Source: Metopolophium dirhodum (Eukaryota; Arthropoda; Insecta; Hemiptera; Aphididae). From it: a stretch of DNA of 64,000 nucleotides. Of the stretch, positions 1 to 12,293 are shown one piece after another; the first letter of the stretch is position 1, and every line of letters starts with the position of its first letter. The stretch covers positions 8,971,001 to 9,035,000 of the forward strand of contig NC_083565.1 of NCBI RefSeq assembly GCF_019925205.1, in the 5' to 3' direction. The translations under genes were made by a program, and so were the position numbers. A model generated the notes under the pieces. The model saw nothing but the letters and a program-made list of their open reading frames with translations, was not told the DNA's origin and made no database searches.

Positions 1-1717
1 GAAATAAAGTTTATTATTTTTTAGCAATTAATTTAAAATAATGTCATTATTTTTCTATTTGACAATCATATTGTTTTAACAGTAAAAATATATTGTGTTC
101 GTCTTCTTGAATATACTATACTAATAACAATTATTAAAATGATTACAATCTTAAAAAATATATTTTTATAATCTAGTAAAACATACAATTTACCGATTAG
201 GTCCCGCCGAATTTTTGGCAATTGATTTTTAATTACTAATATATATTTATTTTATTATTTTTTATTAAAAAAATAACAGTCTATACTAAATTAATAAGAG
301 GAAAATATGACGACGAATATAATTTAAAAATCTAAGTAAGTTGTTTTCAAGTAAACGTTATGATGAATTAAATTTGATTTTGGAAATGTTATCAGATAAC
401 TAAATTCAAATTGGCGAATGTATGAATACGCATAATATGCCATATGCATATGTATGGGCTTATTATACAATAAGAAAATAAAAATAAAAATTTTAGATTA
501 TCTTTGGTACTTGTATATATATATATATTTTATTATTAATCAACCCGTGGCAATTTAATTTCGAATTCCAATTTTCCAACAACAATTTTGGACTGACTCG
601 TCATTATTGTTAGTTATTTTAATTTATAAAATTGTTTTTGGGATAATGGCACCAAAAAAAAATACTTTAAGTGCATGTGTATTTTGTTTGAATGCGCTTT
701 TATTGTATATATAAGAATATTTATAATAATTTATTTTAAAAAAAAAATTAATGTTTATAATAGTACTTAGTTGGTAGGTATTATTACCGATATAAATAAG
801 TTGAAATTATTATTCACACAAAAAATATATACATAATAATATATTATAATGATTTTCCAGTTTAATTAAGTACCTATTAGGTACTTATCGTCATATAAAA
901 TATAATATATTTAAAAGAAAAAATCCAATAATTATAATTTGTATCTAGGTCTTGTTCTAATATTACGATTTCTCAGTTTAATGAACTATTGTCATATAAA
1001 AATAATATATTTAAAAAAATTCCGGTATATAATATACATAAGTATTATACAACAATATTTAAAATAATAAATTTAAAAAAAAAATTCAATAATTATAATT
1101 TTTATTAATATTATTATAACTTTTATACCGTTGACTTTTTATGCCTAGGACTTTTTAACCACTAACTTTTTACCTCAGACATTTTGTTAGTCTACCCGAT
1201 TATTCTTATCACATAAATTATCAAAAAACACGCCAACTATAGGCACAAAAGACAAGATATGTACCTACCTACGCATTAGTCACACGAAACCGGACGTTTG
1301 TGATTGGATAGAGAACGTCGGAAAAAAATTATAAAAATTATCGTTATAATGTTATTATATGACACAGTTAAAATTTAAAACGCATAAAATAATATGGTGT
1401 ATAGTTAAATAATATGTATATAATATATATATCAACTTACTGACGGTTAAGTGTAGAGCGTTGAGTGTCCCGTAGGTATACTTATACGTATAATAATATT
1501 TGGTTCGATGACTACGACGGCGAGTTTGTAAATGGGATCTTTATCGAATACTACGGGCTCAATAGAAACTCGAAATTAGATGGCGTGGTTGGTTACGGAG
1601 TTTGTAGAGGGAGCCAAAATATACCGGGGTTAGGGTAGTGGCACAGAGTCATAAGATAAAGACTGGTTTCCCACAGAGAAGGAGTAACACATGCACGCAC
1701 AGCGCACGGGCCGTCTG

Positions 1718-1828
1718 ACATTGGGTGACCCAAAACACAAGGTAACACTGTAACAATGAGAAAATATTAAAGTGTACGAAAACCGACATTTTTCAATATG
1801 CGTATAAATCGTTTTGGATCACCCTGTA
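1718..1828. mobile_element. Small inverted-repeat element, mariner-like ends
   Basis: The left end reads GGGTGACCCAAAAC, and the right end, read on the other strand, is ACAGGGTGATCCAAAAC. The ends are about 100 bases apart. CAGGGTG-type ends next to TA are typical of mariner-related elements (family knowledge). No transposase is present, and the left end is degraded. Confidence 0.45.
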
Positions 1829-2759
1829 CGTATCACCCTAACCTAACCGACGCAAAATGTTTATCGACGAGTCGACCGTCCAGAAAGCGATATAATTCTT
1901 TTCTTATACCTATACAGACTTCGACGAAATAATTTCAAACAGGTAGTCCGAAGATGATAACACCGCATTCCGGTTAACCCTATGCTACGTCATTCAACTA
2001 TACCCTGATGTATAGTAAGGTCAAATGTACATTATAATATTATCTGGTAAATACCTAAAACACGCATTATATTATACAGATGTTTCAATGATAGATACGC
2101 CTCACACGCACAAAAAAAAGAAAATAACATATTTCTTCGGTTAGTTTGGGATGGGGTCGTAAACTTAAGTGCACGATGAACAATGTACATATCAATATAG
2201 TTTACGCGTGTCGTGTGGATTATCTAAACCATTTATTTTATTTTGTTCTTTGTTTGTATATATTTTGAAACTGGTTGAAATTACGGCTACGTTATTACAC
2301 GACATTTTTTTGTTGATTGTTGGCTGTTGTAGATAAAATATAAATCATCCTCGTGAGTGCACTGTGAGAATGTGTAAATACACGAAGAAAAAATATTTAA
2401 GCCTACAATTGAACGCTTTTAATGTTTATGATAACTCATACGACTAATGGGAAACTTAATCGAAAACACTATTCTGTCCAGTGTAAAATATCTCCTAAAA
2501 CGTAGTATTATATTTATTTATTTATTATTAGCTGACGCGGCATTGCGTTGCTATTGCAAGTTTTTTGTGATAATGCGAGCGTACGTGAGTGTATAATTAT
2601 TTAACTCTAAGTTATCAAAGTTATACAATCAATTAATACATTATCCTAACCTAACCTCTGTCTAACCGTACTAAAATCCTATTATTAAAAAAAACCAAAC
2701 ATTCGTATGTATAGAAATAAAAAAATAAAAAAGGAAAAATAAGAAAAAAAAGCGAGTGA

Positions 2760-3460
2760 GTGTATACTGTATGTCGCTCTGCTGTGTTAATGTATAGTGG
2801 TTTGTATTAAATTTAAATTCAATGATATAATAATACCATTGTATATTTGTATTGGAAAAACGATTCTGAGCGGAGACGATTTGTCAGTCTGGACATTTTA
2901 TATTGTTATTATTTACAAGGTATAACCTATAAGTTGAATTAATATTACAATTAATTTAATATTATATAAATATTATAATTAATAATATTATATAAATATT
3001 ATAATTAATAATGTTATATAAATATTATAATTAACAATATTATATAAATATTATAATTAATAACATTATATAAATGTTATAATTAATAATATTATATAAA
3101 TATTATAATTAATAGCATTATATGAATGTTATAATTAATAATATTACATAAATATTATAATTAATAATATTATTTTTTATTCGTTTCTATGGTGATAACT
3201 GATAAACAAAGCTTTAGAAATTTTTATCGGTTTTTCGTGATTTGTCGGTGGTTTTTCTCGTGGCATTAAATAACTATTGAGAATTAAAAATGAATAAAAA
3301 ATGATTTCCTCAAAGTACCATCTTGATCCAATTTTCTAAAAGATAAGATACTATATGTTAAAATCGAAGAACTCCTTCTGGAAGAAATTTTGTATACAGG
3401 ATAAAATAAAAATTAATATCATTGTAAAACCACTAACTTCCTCGCTTCACTCAGAATCTA
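2760..3460. repeat. Copy of dispersed repeat bounded by GATTCTGAGCG and CACTCAGAATC
   Basis: The part ATGTCGCTCTGCTGTGTTAATG through CGATTCTGAGCGGAGACG resembles the start of the larger block at 38.4 kb. The end at 3440-3460 (GCTTCACTCAGAATC) resembles that block's other end. Between them lie a tandem array and A+T-rich sequence, so the copy appears disrupted. The stretch after it up to about 3735 ends in a tract (ACACAGTCAGTCAGTCGC) that looks like the end of another old interspersed repeat. Confidence 0.55.
2941..3172. repeat. Tandem array of a 26-base A+T unit, about nine copies
   Basis: The unit ATTATAATTAATAATATTAT plus ATAAAT repeats head to tail with scattered substitutions, for example ATAATG, AACAAT and ATAGCA variants. 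The unit is itself nearly palindromic, so the array can form hairpins on either strand. It is a minisatellite inside the repeat copy at 2.76-3.46 kb. Confidence 0.85.
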
Positions 3461-5219
3461 AAAAACAATTTAAAAACAATGCAATTAATAATAATAATAA
3501 TATATTAAAACCAATAGCAACCATTTCCAAAAAAAAAAAAATAATAATAATAATTTCAAAATCCCTGTTTAAGAACTTCCCTTGGTTGGAACTCTTATTC
3601 ACCTTTTTTGCGACAAAATGTATCCTATTTTCTTCCCCAAGGTATAATCTAACTTTGAACCAAATTTCATCACAGTCTGATGAACGGTTTAAGAACGCAT
3701 AAAAAGGACACAGTCAGTCAGTCGCAAACATTTTCTGTCTTTTATATAATATATAATATATATATAATTATATGTAAATAAAATTATACTCTCTTTAGTA
3801 AAATAGAACTGTTTCGCAAATAATTCACAGAAAAAAAAGGGATATGAAAAGAGGAAGACACTACCTGAGTTAAAACTGGGATTATAAAATTAAGTTTGTT
3901 TAATAGGACAGATGAGTCCAGTAGTGTATAACACAGGGTTGGTTACTCAGGTTACTCAGACAACACCTTAAAATATATGGGTGGGTGGTATTGATAGAAG
4001 AAATATAGGACATTTTATTGACAGATAAAAAGATGAGGGGTAATCACCTAAAATTCTTTGAGCAACACCAATTCTCTTTTTATGATACACGCTACTGGAT
4101 GAGTCAATTCGACTATCAATGAGTTTTGACAAAAATTATAGGTTAGCTTGATCTTGCCTGTCAGCCAGCGTTGTCAAGACTAGGTGGCTATAATTAGGTA
4201 CTAGATTATAATCATGGTGAACAATCAATCGATAACCAGAAAGATGTACACATCAGAAACTTGCGTTGGATTCATTTAAGTGGGTAAGTTTTCGTGGTTG
4301 TTAGGCACCAAATTATAACCTCTATTATTCAAGTATGGAATGCACAGATATATTGTTGCACTTAAAGCTACAATTGGCCATTGGTACGCCGCTTTACAAT
4401 ATTACGGATTTACGGCTATTATATACATTTATTTCAGTCGTGTCTCAAGTCTCGACCATAATATTACGTTCAATAGTTTTAATACAATATACTAAAAACT
4501 TTTTATGCTAATAGCATAGGGCCGTTATTACAATTGTCTACATCACACTAGTTTAGCAGGGGTATTTAGTTGCCAGATTGTTATTTAATCGTCCGTAGCT
4601 ATAAAATCAAAACATTGCTGTTTTATATAAAACAAATTGTATAAGACTAGTTTTATTATAATTAAATATGTACTATGGTCCAGTTGTTAAATTTGTCAAA
4701 GACCTTTTATTTCAATGAAGACCAAGATGTATTTTGATTATGCGAGTATATTATATTTTCCACGACAGAGCATGGTCCAGAAAAAGGGGTTCATCAAGTT
4801 CTCGTAACAAAATCAAATTATAGCAGTGAGTTTGAATTTTATTATTATGATAATTGTATTTTTTTTAATAGTTTATTTACACATTAATATAATATGATTT
4901 TTCTGTTAATTTTTGGTTAAACGAGTACTGTTGACATTTATTGTTTTAATACATAATATAAAAAATGTATGAGCATTATACATTTTAAAAATGCTGGCAT
5001 AAAAGTATATATACAGATATTTATATTTTATTATATTATCATAACAGCTAATATTATGTAAACTGGCAATTAAATTGTCTACCTAAAATAGTATTTATTC
5101 CATTATTTTCTACATTTCTAAATACCTAATAAAAAAGTAATTATTTGAATACATTTTTGATGAGCTTGTCCAGCTCTGTACCTAGATTTTATGTATATAA
5201 TATAGGTAATATTAAACTG

Positions 5220-5915
5220 ATTCGGAATGAATCACGGACGTTTTGCCCCTGCCGCTTTGACTCATAAAAAAATTAGCCCACAGACGTTTCGTCCTCGTCT
5301 ATTATTAAGATAGGACATTTGGCCCCCGTGAGTCAATATTATCGTCGTTGTCGTCGTCATCTTTGTCGCCGAACAACTCAAACAAAATTGGTAATTTCAC
5401 ATGTTAGGAAATCCCTAAAAATAATATTTAAAAAAAGTTATTAGTTTTAATAATAATAATAATTATAGTAATATAATATTAATAAATAATATATATATAT
5501 AACTCCAAAGGGTAAGAGTACAGTATTGAAAGACTAAAATTATCATTAATTTAACACATGAAGACATTGGTTGAAATAACTGAGAATAAATTAAACATCA
5601 ATATTCAAATTATAAATACAAATTTTATTAGCTTAGAACAGAAATCGAAAAAATCTAATTTAGGAATTTTATTACAAGTTGTTGGTAGGCAATCCCCACA
5701 TAGTAATATAAATTATATTGAAATTGTACGTTTTGAAATTTTAAATTAAAAAAAGCCATTTAAACGTAGTGATTTAAAATACCGGGGACCAAACGTCCTG
5801 TGGGCAGGTAAAAAAACATCACATAACTCCCGGGGGTCAAATGACAAATGTTCTATCTTAGTAATAGACGGGGACGAAACGACGGGGGCGAAACGTCCTT
5901 TTTACAATTCGGAAT
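5220..5915. mobile_element. Terminal-inverted-repeat element with 9-base flanking duplication (MULE-like, nonautonomous)
   Basis: The left end has GGACGTTTTGCCCCTGCCG and ACGTTTCGTCCTCGTCTATT followed by AAGATAGGACATTTGG. The right end contains the reverse complement of the same blocks: GGACGTTTCGCCCCCGTCG, CGTTTCGTCCCCGTCTATT and AAGATAGAACATTTG. The direct repeat ATTCGGAAT occurs at 5220-5228 and 5907-5915, directly outside the arms. Nine-base duplications are usual for Mutator-like elements (family knowledge). The interior is A+T-rich and contains a 63-codon open frame (5558-5749) with no recognisable domain, so the element looks nonautonomous. Its assignment to a superfamily is tentative. 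Confidence 0.65.
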
Positions 5916-5924
5916 ATGGGTACG

Positions 5925-6540
5925 GCCACCGTCGTGTACTATATATACGGCTGCTACCGGTTACGGCACGCACTCGCAGTCTCGTACCCGCGCACCTGCA
6001 CATTGCTGTCGAACGACCTACCCTATTCTTGCCGCAATAATAACTTCATGTTTACCCGAAAAATGTTTCAATAATATACGATGGGCTTTTTCATCGCCAT
6101 ATCACACGACGAGTTTATTTATTTTGCACGATTAAATGAAAAATATATTGTAAGAAGATAATTTTTTTCTATATAGGTTCCCGCCGCGGAATAAGATCAT
6201 TACTGGGCGGCGGACCGTTTCGCGCAGCCGGTTTTTGATTGGTTCCCCGAAACACCTGTTAACGATTATACATCGGTGTTGCAAATATCAACCGCATACA
6301 CTGTATTGTTTTATAGACACGAAAACGACTGTTGTCGCGTTCAGTATGCGATAGCGGCGGAGGAAGTTGTTTTGAATTCAGATATAAAATATACAACGTT
6401 GAAACTTTCGATCGTGCGTTCATGTCTCCCATGTGGCCATATTATAACGTACATTTCTCTACCCTCCCTCTAATATTCAAAATATTACAATTTTTTCATG
6501 CAAGTAATACCTATGTATTTGCACGACTATTTTCGTGATT
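5925..6540 (+). promoter_or_regulatory. GC-richer stretch with TATA-like element; possible promoter of an unknown transcript
   Basis: Just beyond the TIR element the composition becomes GC-rich. A TATATATA at about 5940-5947 is followed about 36 bases later by TCGCAGT, resembling an arthropod initiator. Further on, ATATATT/GTAAGAAG and TTTTTTTCTATATAG/GTTCCC look like a small intron (about 6148-6178). Splicing these would give a short frame of roughly 60 codons with no recognisable domain. A noncoding transcript or pure chance are both possible. Confidence 0.2.
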
Positions 6541-9244
6541 TGCACGCAATGAGATTACGCGTAAAATCAACAATTTCCAGTGGTGGGGAGGTGAGCAGGA
6601 AAATGTTTATTTAGTCCCAACAGACATATAATTATGTTTATATCAGAATGTGGGGGAGGGGGCAGAGAAAGAGTATTATGAGTACTATTTTGTTTTTTTG
6701 CATATATGAATCATCCGTTCACGACCAATAAAAATAATATTGATAAAATAAATGTAAGATAAATGCATTCTTATTCAACATTTTTACATACATTATGCGT
6801 TTCGAATAAAAACACGTCGTAATATTGTATTATTTATTTAAATCAATAGGAATATTTAGGTAGGTATATTATTAAATATTATTTTTTATCTAAACGTAAT
6901 GTTCTTCTATTATATGTTAGTAAACCGATACATTCAAATAAAAATAAACAAATGTTAATTTTTATATCACATGATTTTACTTTAATTCACGCATGCTTAT
7001 ATTTATGTATTTATTATTTTTAATATTAGTAATATAACAGTTGTCTGGAATGATATATTTTTTCCCATTTAAACACACAAATACGGACAAAAATTGGTTT
7101 TCATATAACAAAACAACCTCCGCCGAGGGTTTGTTGTAGCCCTCTGCAAAAACACGTTATCGAGGAACGTCATGCTGCGAGCTACACACACTAAAATAAT
7201 ATACTGTAACCGTCGTGAAACGTGGAATGTGTGTCGTCGACATGTGGTCAGTGCCGGTGGGGTGGACCCTGCGCCGGAATCACTCGAATAGGCGACACAC
7301 AAAAAAAAGGTACAAAAGAATCCAGTATTGTATTTTTTTTTAAATAGATGGTGGTGTTACAATGAGTAATAGAGTCCGGAGATTTCCAAACTGTGGGTCG
7401 CAATACTGTATTTTTGAAGGGTCGCGGAATGTTTTGAAATATACATATTAAATTGTTTATAATAATTAATAATTAATATTAGATTACTATAGAATTTAAT
7501 ATATATTTTAAACTTCTAATACGAGTATATTATATAGTATTTTCCGTGCAACTATATTATACAATTATTTTCGTATAAATGAAGTTTAGTTCACATGTTA
7601 TTATTGAATTATTTTATCATAATCCTCGAAAATTATGAGTGCACCAGTGACGTGTCATCACAACGCTACTGTACTAAAAGTCATCTTAAAGTAGCGACAT
7701 ATATGATAAAAAATAAGGTCATTAGTGTGTTGTGGTTTGCCAAAATTTAAAAATATTCCCAAATGAGCCGTACCATAAAAAGTTTGGGAATTTTCGAGTA
7801 AGACGATACTATACGTTATAATATTAATATTTACGGCGGCGAGTCTATGTACCCCGATTAACGTGTAGGTAAAACAAACAGACTAGTTGTCAGATTCCGA
7901 AATAATACCGAAAAGCCTGGTGGCTGACACCCATTGACTTTTGGGTCCTGACTCTTTCCAAATAAAATATTTTTTTAATGAACTCTTTAAAATAAATTTC
8001 AAAAAATAAAATACAATAATATATTCATATTACGAACAATATTACTAAATGCTAGATGCATAATAAATTAATATTTGATTGCAATATGATAATGTTAGTA
8101 AATTAATGAATATGGGAGTAACACGCACAATAATTAGAAAATGTCCTATATTAAACTTTAACTAAAAATAATACTTACATGTGGACTGTGGTCCTATATT
8201 TTTTAGGTTAAGAGTAGATCAATTATTAATTACATAGTCTAATACAATAATTAAAAACATTACAGAAGAGTAAAATTAAACAACAAAACATGATTAATAA
8301 TGTATTTAATAATATCAATAAAATATAAATTATTATCACGATCAATATAATTTATTACCTATATAATAATTATTATTATTTATACATTTAAAACTTTTTT
8401 TAGAATTTCTTGCTTGTGAACAAAAAGTAGTGATAAAAACAAATAAAATTATACAAAATATTTGTTTAAATCAGAAAATTATATCGTTACGCCAAAACCC
8501 AAAATTGTTGTACAAAACTTTCTCAAGCATCTGTAAAATTTTATATCCAAATATATCCAAAAATTCTTTAATTAAATCTTGTAGAAACTATTCTAAGTTA
8601 GCCGAATTCCGCGTCATGGGTAGTTAGTACTTAATAAGCTAGTACTTACCAAAATGGTTATATTTAGTAGAATTTTCATAACATATTCTAATCATTGGTA
8701 ACCAAAATTTACCCGAAATTTAAGATTCTTGATTTAACTCCAATACCACATCAATTAATTTTATGAACATTTTGCTATGTCAAATAAATCGTTTTGAAAG
8801 GTATCGAAGTAGCGGGAAGACGTGGTATCGAAAATTGAAATTATACAATTCCTTGTAAGTTACAAAAATAACCATCGCGGTTATATTTCTTTAAAAAATG
8901 GTTACAAAATCTTGAGATTTGCATGATTACTCCTAATAACTTTATTCATTTAATTTATTTAAATGTATCTACGATGAAATATTGAAAAATATTATCTACA
9001 TAGAGATTTAGGTTAGGTATTTGAACTTACGTATCATGTTATTCTAAATTGTATAACTATATGGTATTATAGCTTATAGTATACGTATCACAAAATAAGA
9101 AATTCAAATTCATTGGTATATCAATGTCTTATATGTGTATCTGATATGCGAAGAGCGCAGCTGCACCCTCTTAAATATATATACAATATTTGACTTGAGT
9201 ATCTATATTTAGTGCTATAACAGTACAGTATATATTATATATAC

Positions 9245-9441
9245 CGTGTATACTCAAAATCAGGGTACACACTATAACTCAGTACCTACGCATATTTTTT
9301 AATTCTTTTTGCGGGACATGTGACTAAACTATTGGGGCATAAATTTCGAAATTCCAATGACTTACAATTTTTTAACTTTTGTATTTTGTGCATGCGCATC
9401 GACTTCAGTGTTTTCGTTTACCCTGTTTTTGTGGACACACG
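9245..9441. mobile_element. Small inverted-repeat element, copy A of a two-copy family
   Basis: The right end read on the other strand is CCGTGTGTCCACAAAAACAGGG shortened to its core GTGTCCACAAAAACAGGG. The left end is CGTGTATACTCAAAATCAGGG in diverged form. The interior (CTTACAATTTTTTAACTTTT, TATTTTGTGCATGCGCATC) matches copy B at 27687-27908 in the same orientation. No coding capacity. Confidence 0.65.
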
Positions 9442-10438
9442 GAGTATATATATATATATATAAATAATATAAATTATTTATTTATTTAATATATATTATA
9501 CAAAAGTGTTGACTCGAAGAGAAAGAGATAATCAGCATAACGATAAATACTGTATTCAAACTTAAACGTTTAAGAATACTAATAAAAAAAAAATTAAAAT
9601 TGTATTCAAAGTTAAACCATTATGACTAAACATTTTTCAGTAAAATTATATAATATGTTTTTAATAATTTATGAATTCAACAACAACTACACGATTACAA
9701 TATAGCCTCAAATCTCAATATATAGACTTAAGTATGGTCGTGTTTTAACAGTGACGTGCAGATATTTAATAATATAATATAGTTCTGAACTAGGTACAGT
9801 GGTATACTATAAACAATGACGTGCTAAGAAACTAATCATTTGACACCTACACTGATTAATATATAATGCAATATAATTTGTATTATAGTATTTTGTTGTA
9901 ATATAGACGAGAAAGATTTTTCTTAGATGTCAGGACAAATTCGAAATCCAACCGGTGCTTCCGAAAAGTATGTTCTTTGAAACTGTAAAACAAAATATTA
10001 TTAATGAAATTATAGGTCGTGTGCCGATGTAAGTATGACTGTTTCAGTTATTTGTGGGTATGTAGTTTACGGTAACACACAGGTTATCATTTGCGTATTA
10101 TCCGTATTCTATATAATAAACTACTTCAAAAAACTTACATCATCGTTATTGTTTATCGTCGTATTAATTTTTTTTTATAATTATTTTATTTATTAAAATA
10201 ACTATATGAGTTCAACCCCACAAATTAAATAAAAATTGGTGTGTCGACGTCAAGTATCATAATTATATGTATTAATATTTGTATACATCATATAATATAT
10301 CATAGGCAATAAACTAATAACAAAAAACGTCATCTTATATTGGCTTTAAGAAAAAGCACAATCAACTCTAAACTGAGTACTTAAATTATTACCTAAGGCG
10401 GTTCAAACATTATTCACATAATTTCACTAGGTTATAAA

Positions 10439-10928
10439 TATGGCCTGAAATTATATGCACTAAAAATGTACGAAATATGCATGCATTTGTACACTGATAA
10501 TCATTCAAATATGCAAAATTATGCAAACAAAAATGCATTTTAATTAATAATTAAATTAATAGGAGCGGGAATACGTGTACCAGGTACCTAGTTGTATTAT
10601 ATTATACGACTTGTATCCATATTTTTTGATATGAAACAAAATCACTTTGTTCGTATACATCGAATTATTAGTTTTCCTTAATGTTGACCCGCCCGGAATA
10701 GTCCGGAAAAACGAACGAATAATAGTAAAGCAAATGGATATGAAACACTTCTGTATTCGTAAAATACAAAAATATGCAGTACACGTCAAAAAATGACAAA
10801 ATATGCAAAAATATGCAAAGTAAAACTTTGTATTCCGGATCTATTGACAATAATTCAAACTTGTAGCTTATCTAGCTACTTTTTGGACAGTTAAAAAAAT
10901 ATGCAAATGCATGTAAGTCCGGACCATA
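10439..10928. mobile_element. Inverted-repeat element rich in ATATGCA motifs
   Basis: The left end TATGGCCTGAAATTATATGCA pairs imperfectly with the reverse complement of the right end (TATGGTCCGGACTTACATGC). Many ATATGCA and AAATATGCAAA motifs occur on the inner side of both ends. A related element lies at 16818-17267. No coding capacity for a transposase was seen; short open frames inside are AT-biased. Confidence 0.5.
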
Positions 10929-11249
10929 GTTATAAAGTATGGGTATGGGTTATATGATCATGTCTCCATTGTATGTACATATAGATATTTTAATTACAAT
11001 TTTTTGAATTGTTGATATCCATTTTCATATACATTGTCTAAACTACTAAAATTTGATTAATCTAATTTATTCTAATTAATTTCACAGGAAATACCATGAA
11101 TAAAACGACACTCTACCGTCTCATGATAAAAAGGTACCTTCTCCTTATATATATTCCTAAAAAAAATTAAGGGTCATCAACCATTTGTGTAAATTGTGTA
11201 TAATATTTTACTATTAATTTGTGCACTTATTTCAAAAAATGTGTTCTTT

Positions 11250-11378
11250 AGGGCCAGTTGTACCAGCCTCGGTTAAACTTCGATTAAGCTTAATCAGCTG
11301 ATAACAGATATTTAACCGGGAAAATTCGGCAGATTAAACTCCGGTTAACTTTAATCAGAGATGGTACAACTGGCCCTT
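11250..11378. mobile_element. 130-base MITE with GGGCCAGTTGTACCA ends
   Basis: The left end GGGCCAGTTGTACCAGCCTC pairs with the right end GATGGTACAACTGGCCC. Inside, CGGTTAAACTTCGATTAAGC and GATTAAACTCCGGTTAACTT form further inverted pairs, so almost the whole element folds into a hairpin. The flanks read TTA on the left and TTG on the right, compatible with a decayed 3-base duplication. Family assignment is open. Confidence 0.75.
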
Positions 11379-11884
11379 GGACAAAGTTTAAGTACTTACA
11401 AATATCGTGGTACCCGTGTAATCGTATTCACCCAAAAAATATTGTTAAAATGTGTTTTAAATCTTAACTAATATAGTATTACTATTTTAATTTCAATTTT
11501 AACCCAATCGCACTTTTGTTTTATTGGATATTTATATTATTATAATCCATAAAAGTATAAAACTATGTAGGTATAATAATCAACATAAGTAATCTATATC
11601 TATAATTATATCGTATTTTTTAAAATATGAAATATTGCAATTTATTTTGTATTATTATTAAATAAATTGTTAGAGTTTGTCTTGATTACAAATAATTAAA
11701 TAATAAATATACTATTGTTTCTGTTCCCAAACAATTTGTTAGATTTTCGATATTCACGTAAAAGTGGAATATTGAACACTAGATAACATTTCTAAAATGG
11801 GCGCAGATGGTTGTTATACCTAAATGATGTACAGTATTTTTAAAGGCAGATAATTTATGGTATATTATAACTTATAAGCAAACG

Positions 11885-12030
11885 GGTGGTATCTGTTTTA
11901 CCAAAAGTGTGCCTCCCCCCTTCAATACTCGTGACCACCAAAAATGTACCTTTTCCTTTTCTACCGATACTCGTTTTCACCAAATGAGTATTGACCACAT
12001 AACCACCAAAACAATTTCTATACTATTAAA
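11885..12030. repeat. Fragment repeated in inverted orientation at 13560-13655
   Basis: CACCAAAAATGTACCTTTTCC and ACCACCAAAACAATTTCTATAC reappear as reverse complement near 13560-13655 (AGTATAGAAACTGTTTTGGTGG, GGAAAAGGTACACTTTTGATGG; each quoted only in part). The two copies flank a 1.5-kb stretch just downstream of Tmc, and the second lies within the presumed Tmc 3' untranslated region. Origin unknown. Confidence 0.5.
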
Positions 12031-12071
12031 ATCTGTAATTCAGTAAGTTTATTTAGAACACTAGGTAGGTA

Positions 12072-12293
12072 CATGATATAATAAACTAGGTATGATGGCA
12101 ACGAATTTTCGTATAATGTTTCGCAAAGATGGCGACGGCTTTTTGCCACTTTTCATTGGTTTAGATAATATTATCATAATGAGAAATTTAAAAACGACGA
12201 AAGACCAGCGCCATTTTTTGTCAGAGTGATGGTCGGCGGGTGAAGAGGATGCGTATCACGATGTGTGCATCATACCTAGTTTATTAGATCATG
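12072..12293. mobile_element. 222-base inverted-repeat element
   Basis: The left terminus CATGATATAATAAACTAGGT ATGATG is matched by the right terminus CATCATACCTAGTTTATTAG ATCATG read on the other strand, about 26 bases with few mismatches. The interior is GC-richer (GCAAAGATGGCGACGGC). No coding capacity. A typical MITE of unassigned superfamily. Confidence 0.7.

Noticed and set aside
1830..1855. CCTAACCTAACC motifs (also near 2645), resembling insect telomere repeats TTAGG
   Set aside because: Only two units each, so chance or a tiny interstitial trace; not evidence of a telomere.
3355..3702. 115-codon Lys/Asn/Ile-rich open frame
   Set aside because: Composition matches A+T-rich repeat DNA, and it overlaps repeat ends; no coding signal.
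7069..7302. 77-codon minus-strand frame in a locally GC-richer patch
   Set aside because: No domain, no splice partners and no family resemblance; probably chance.
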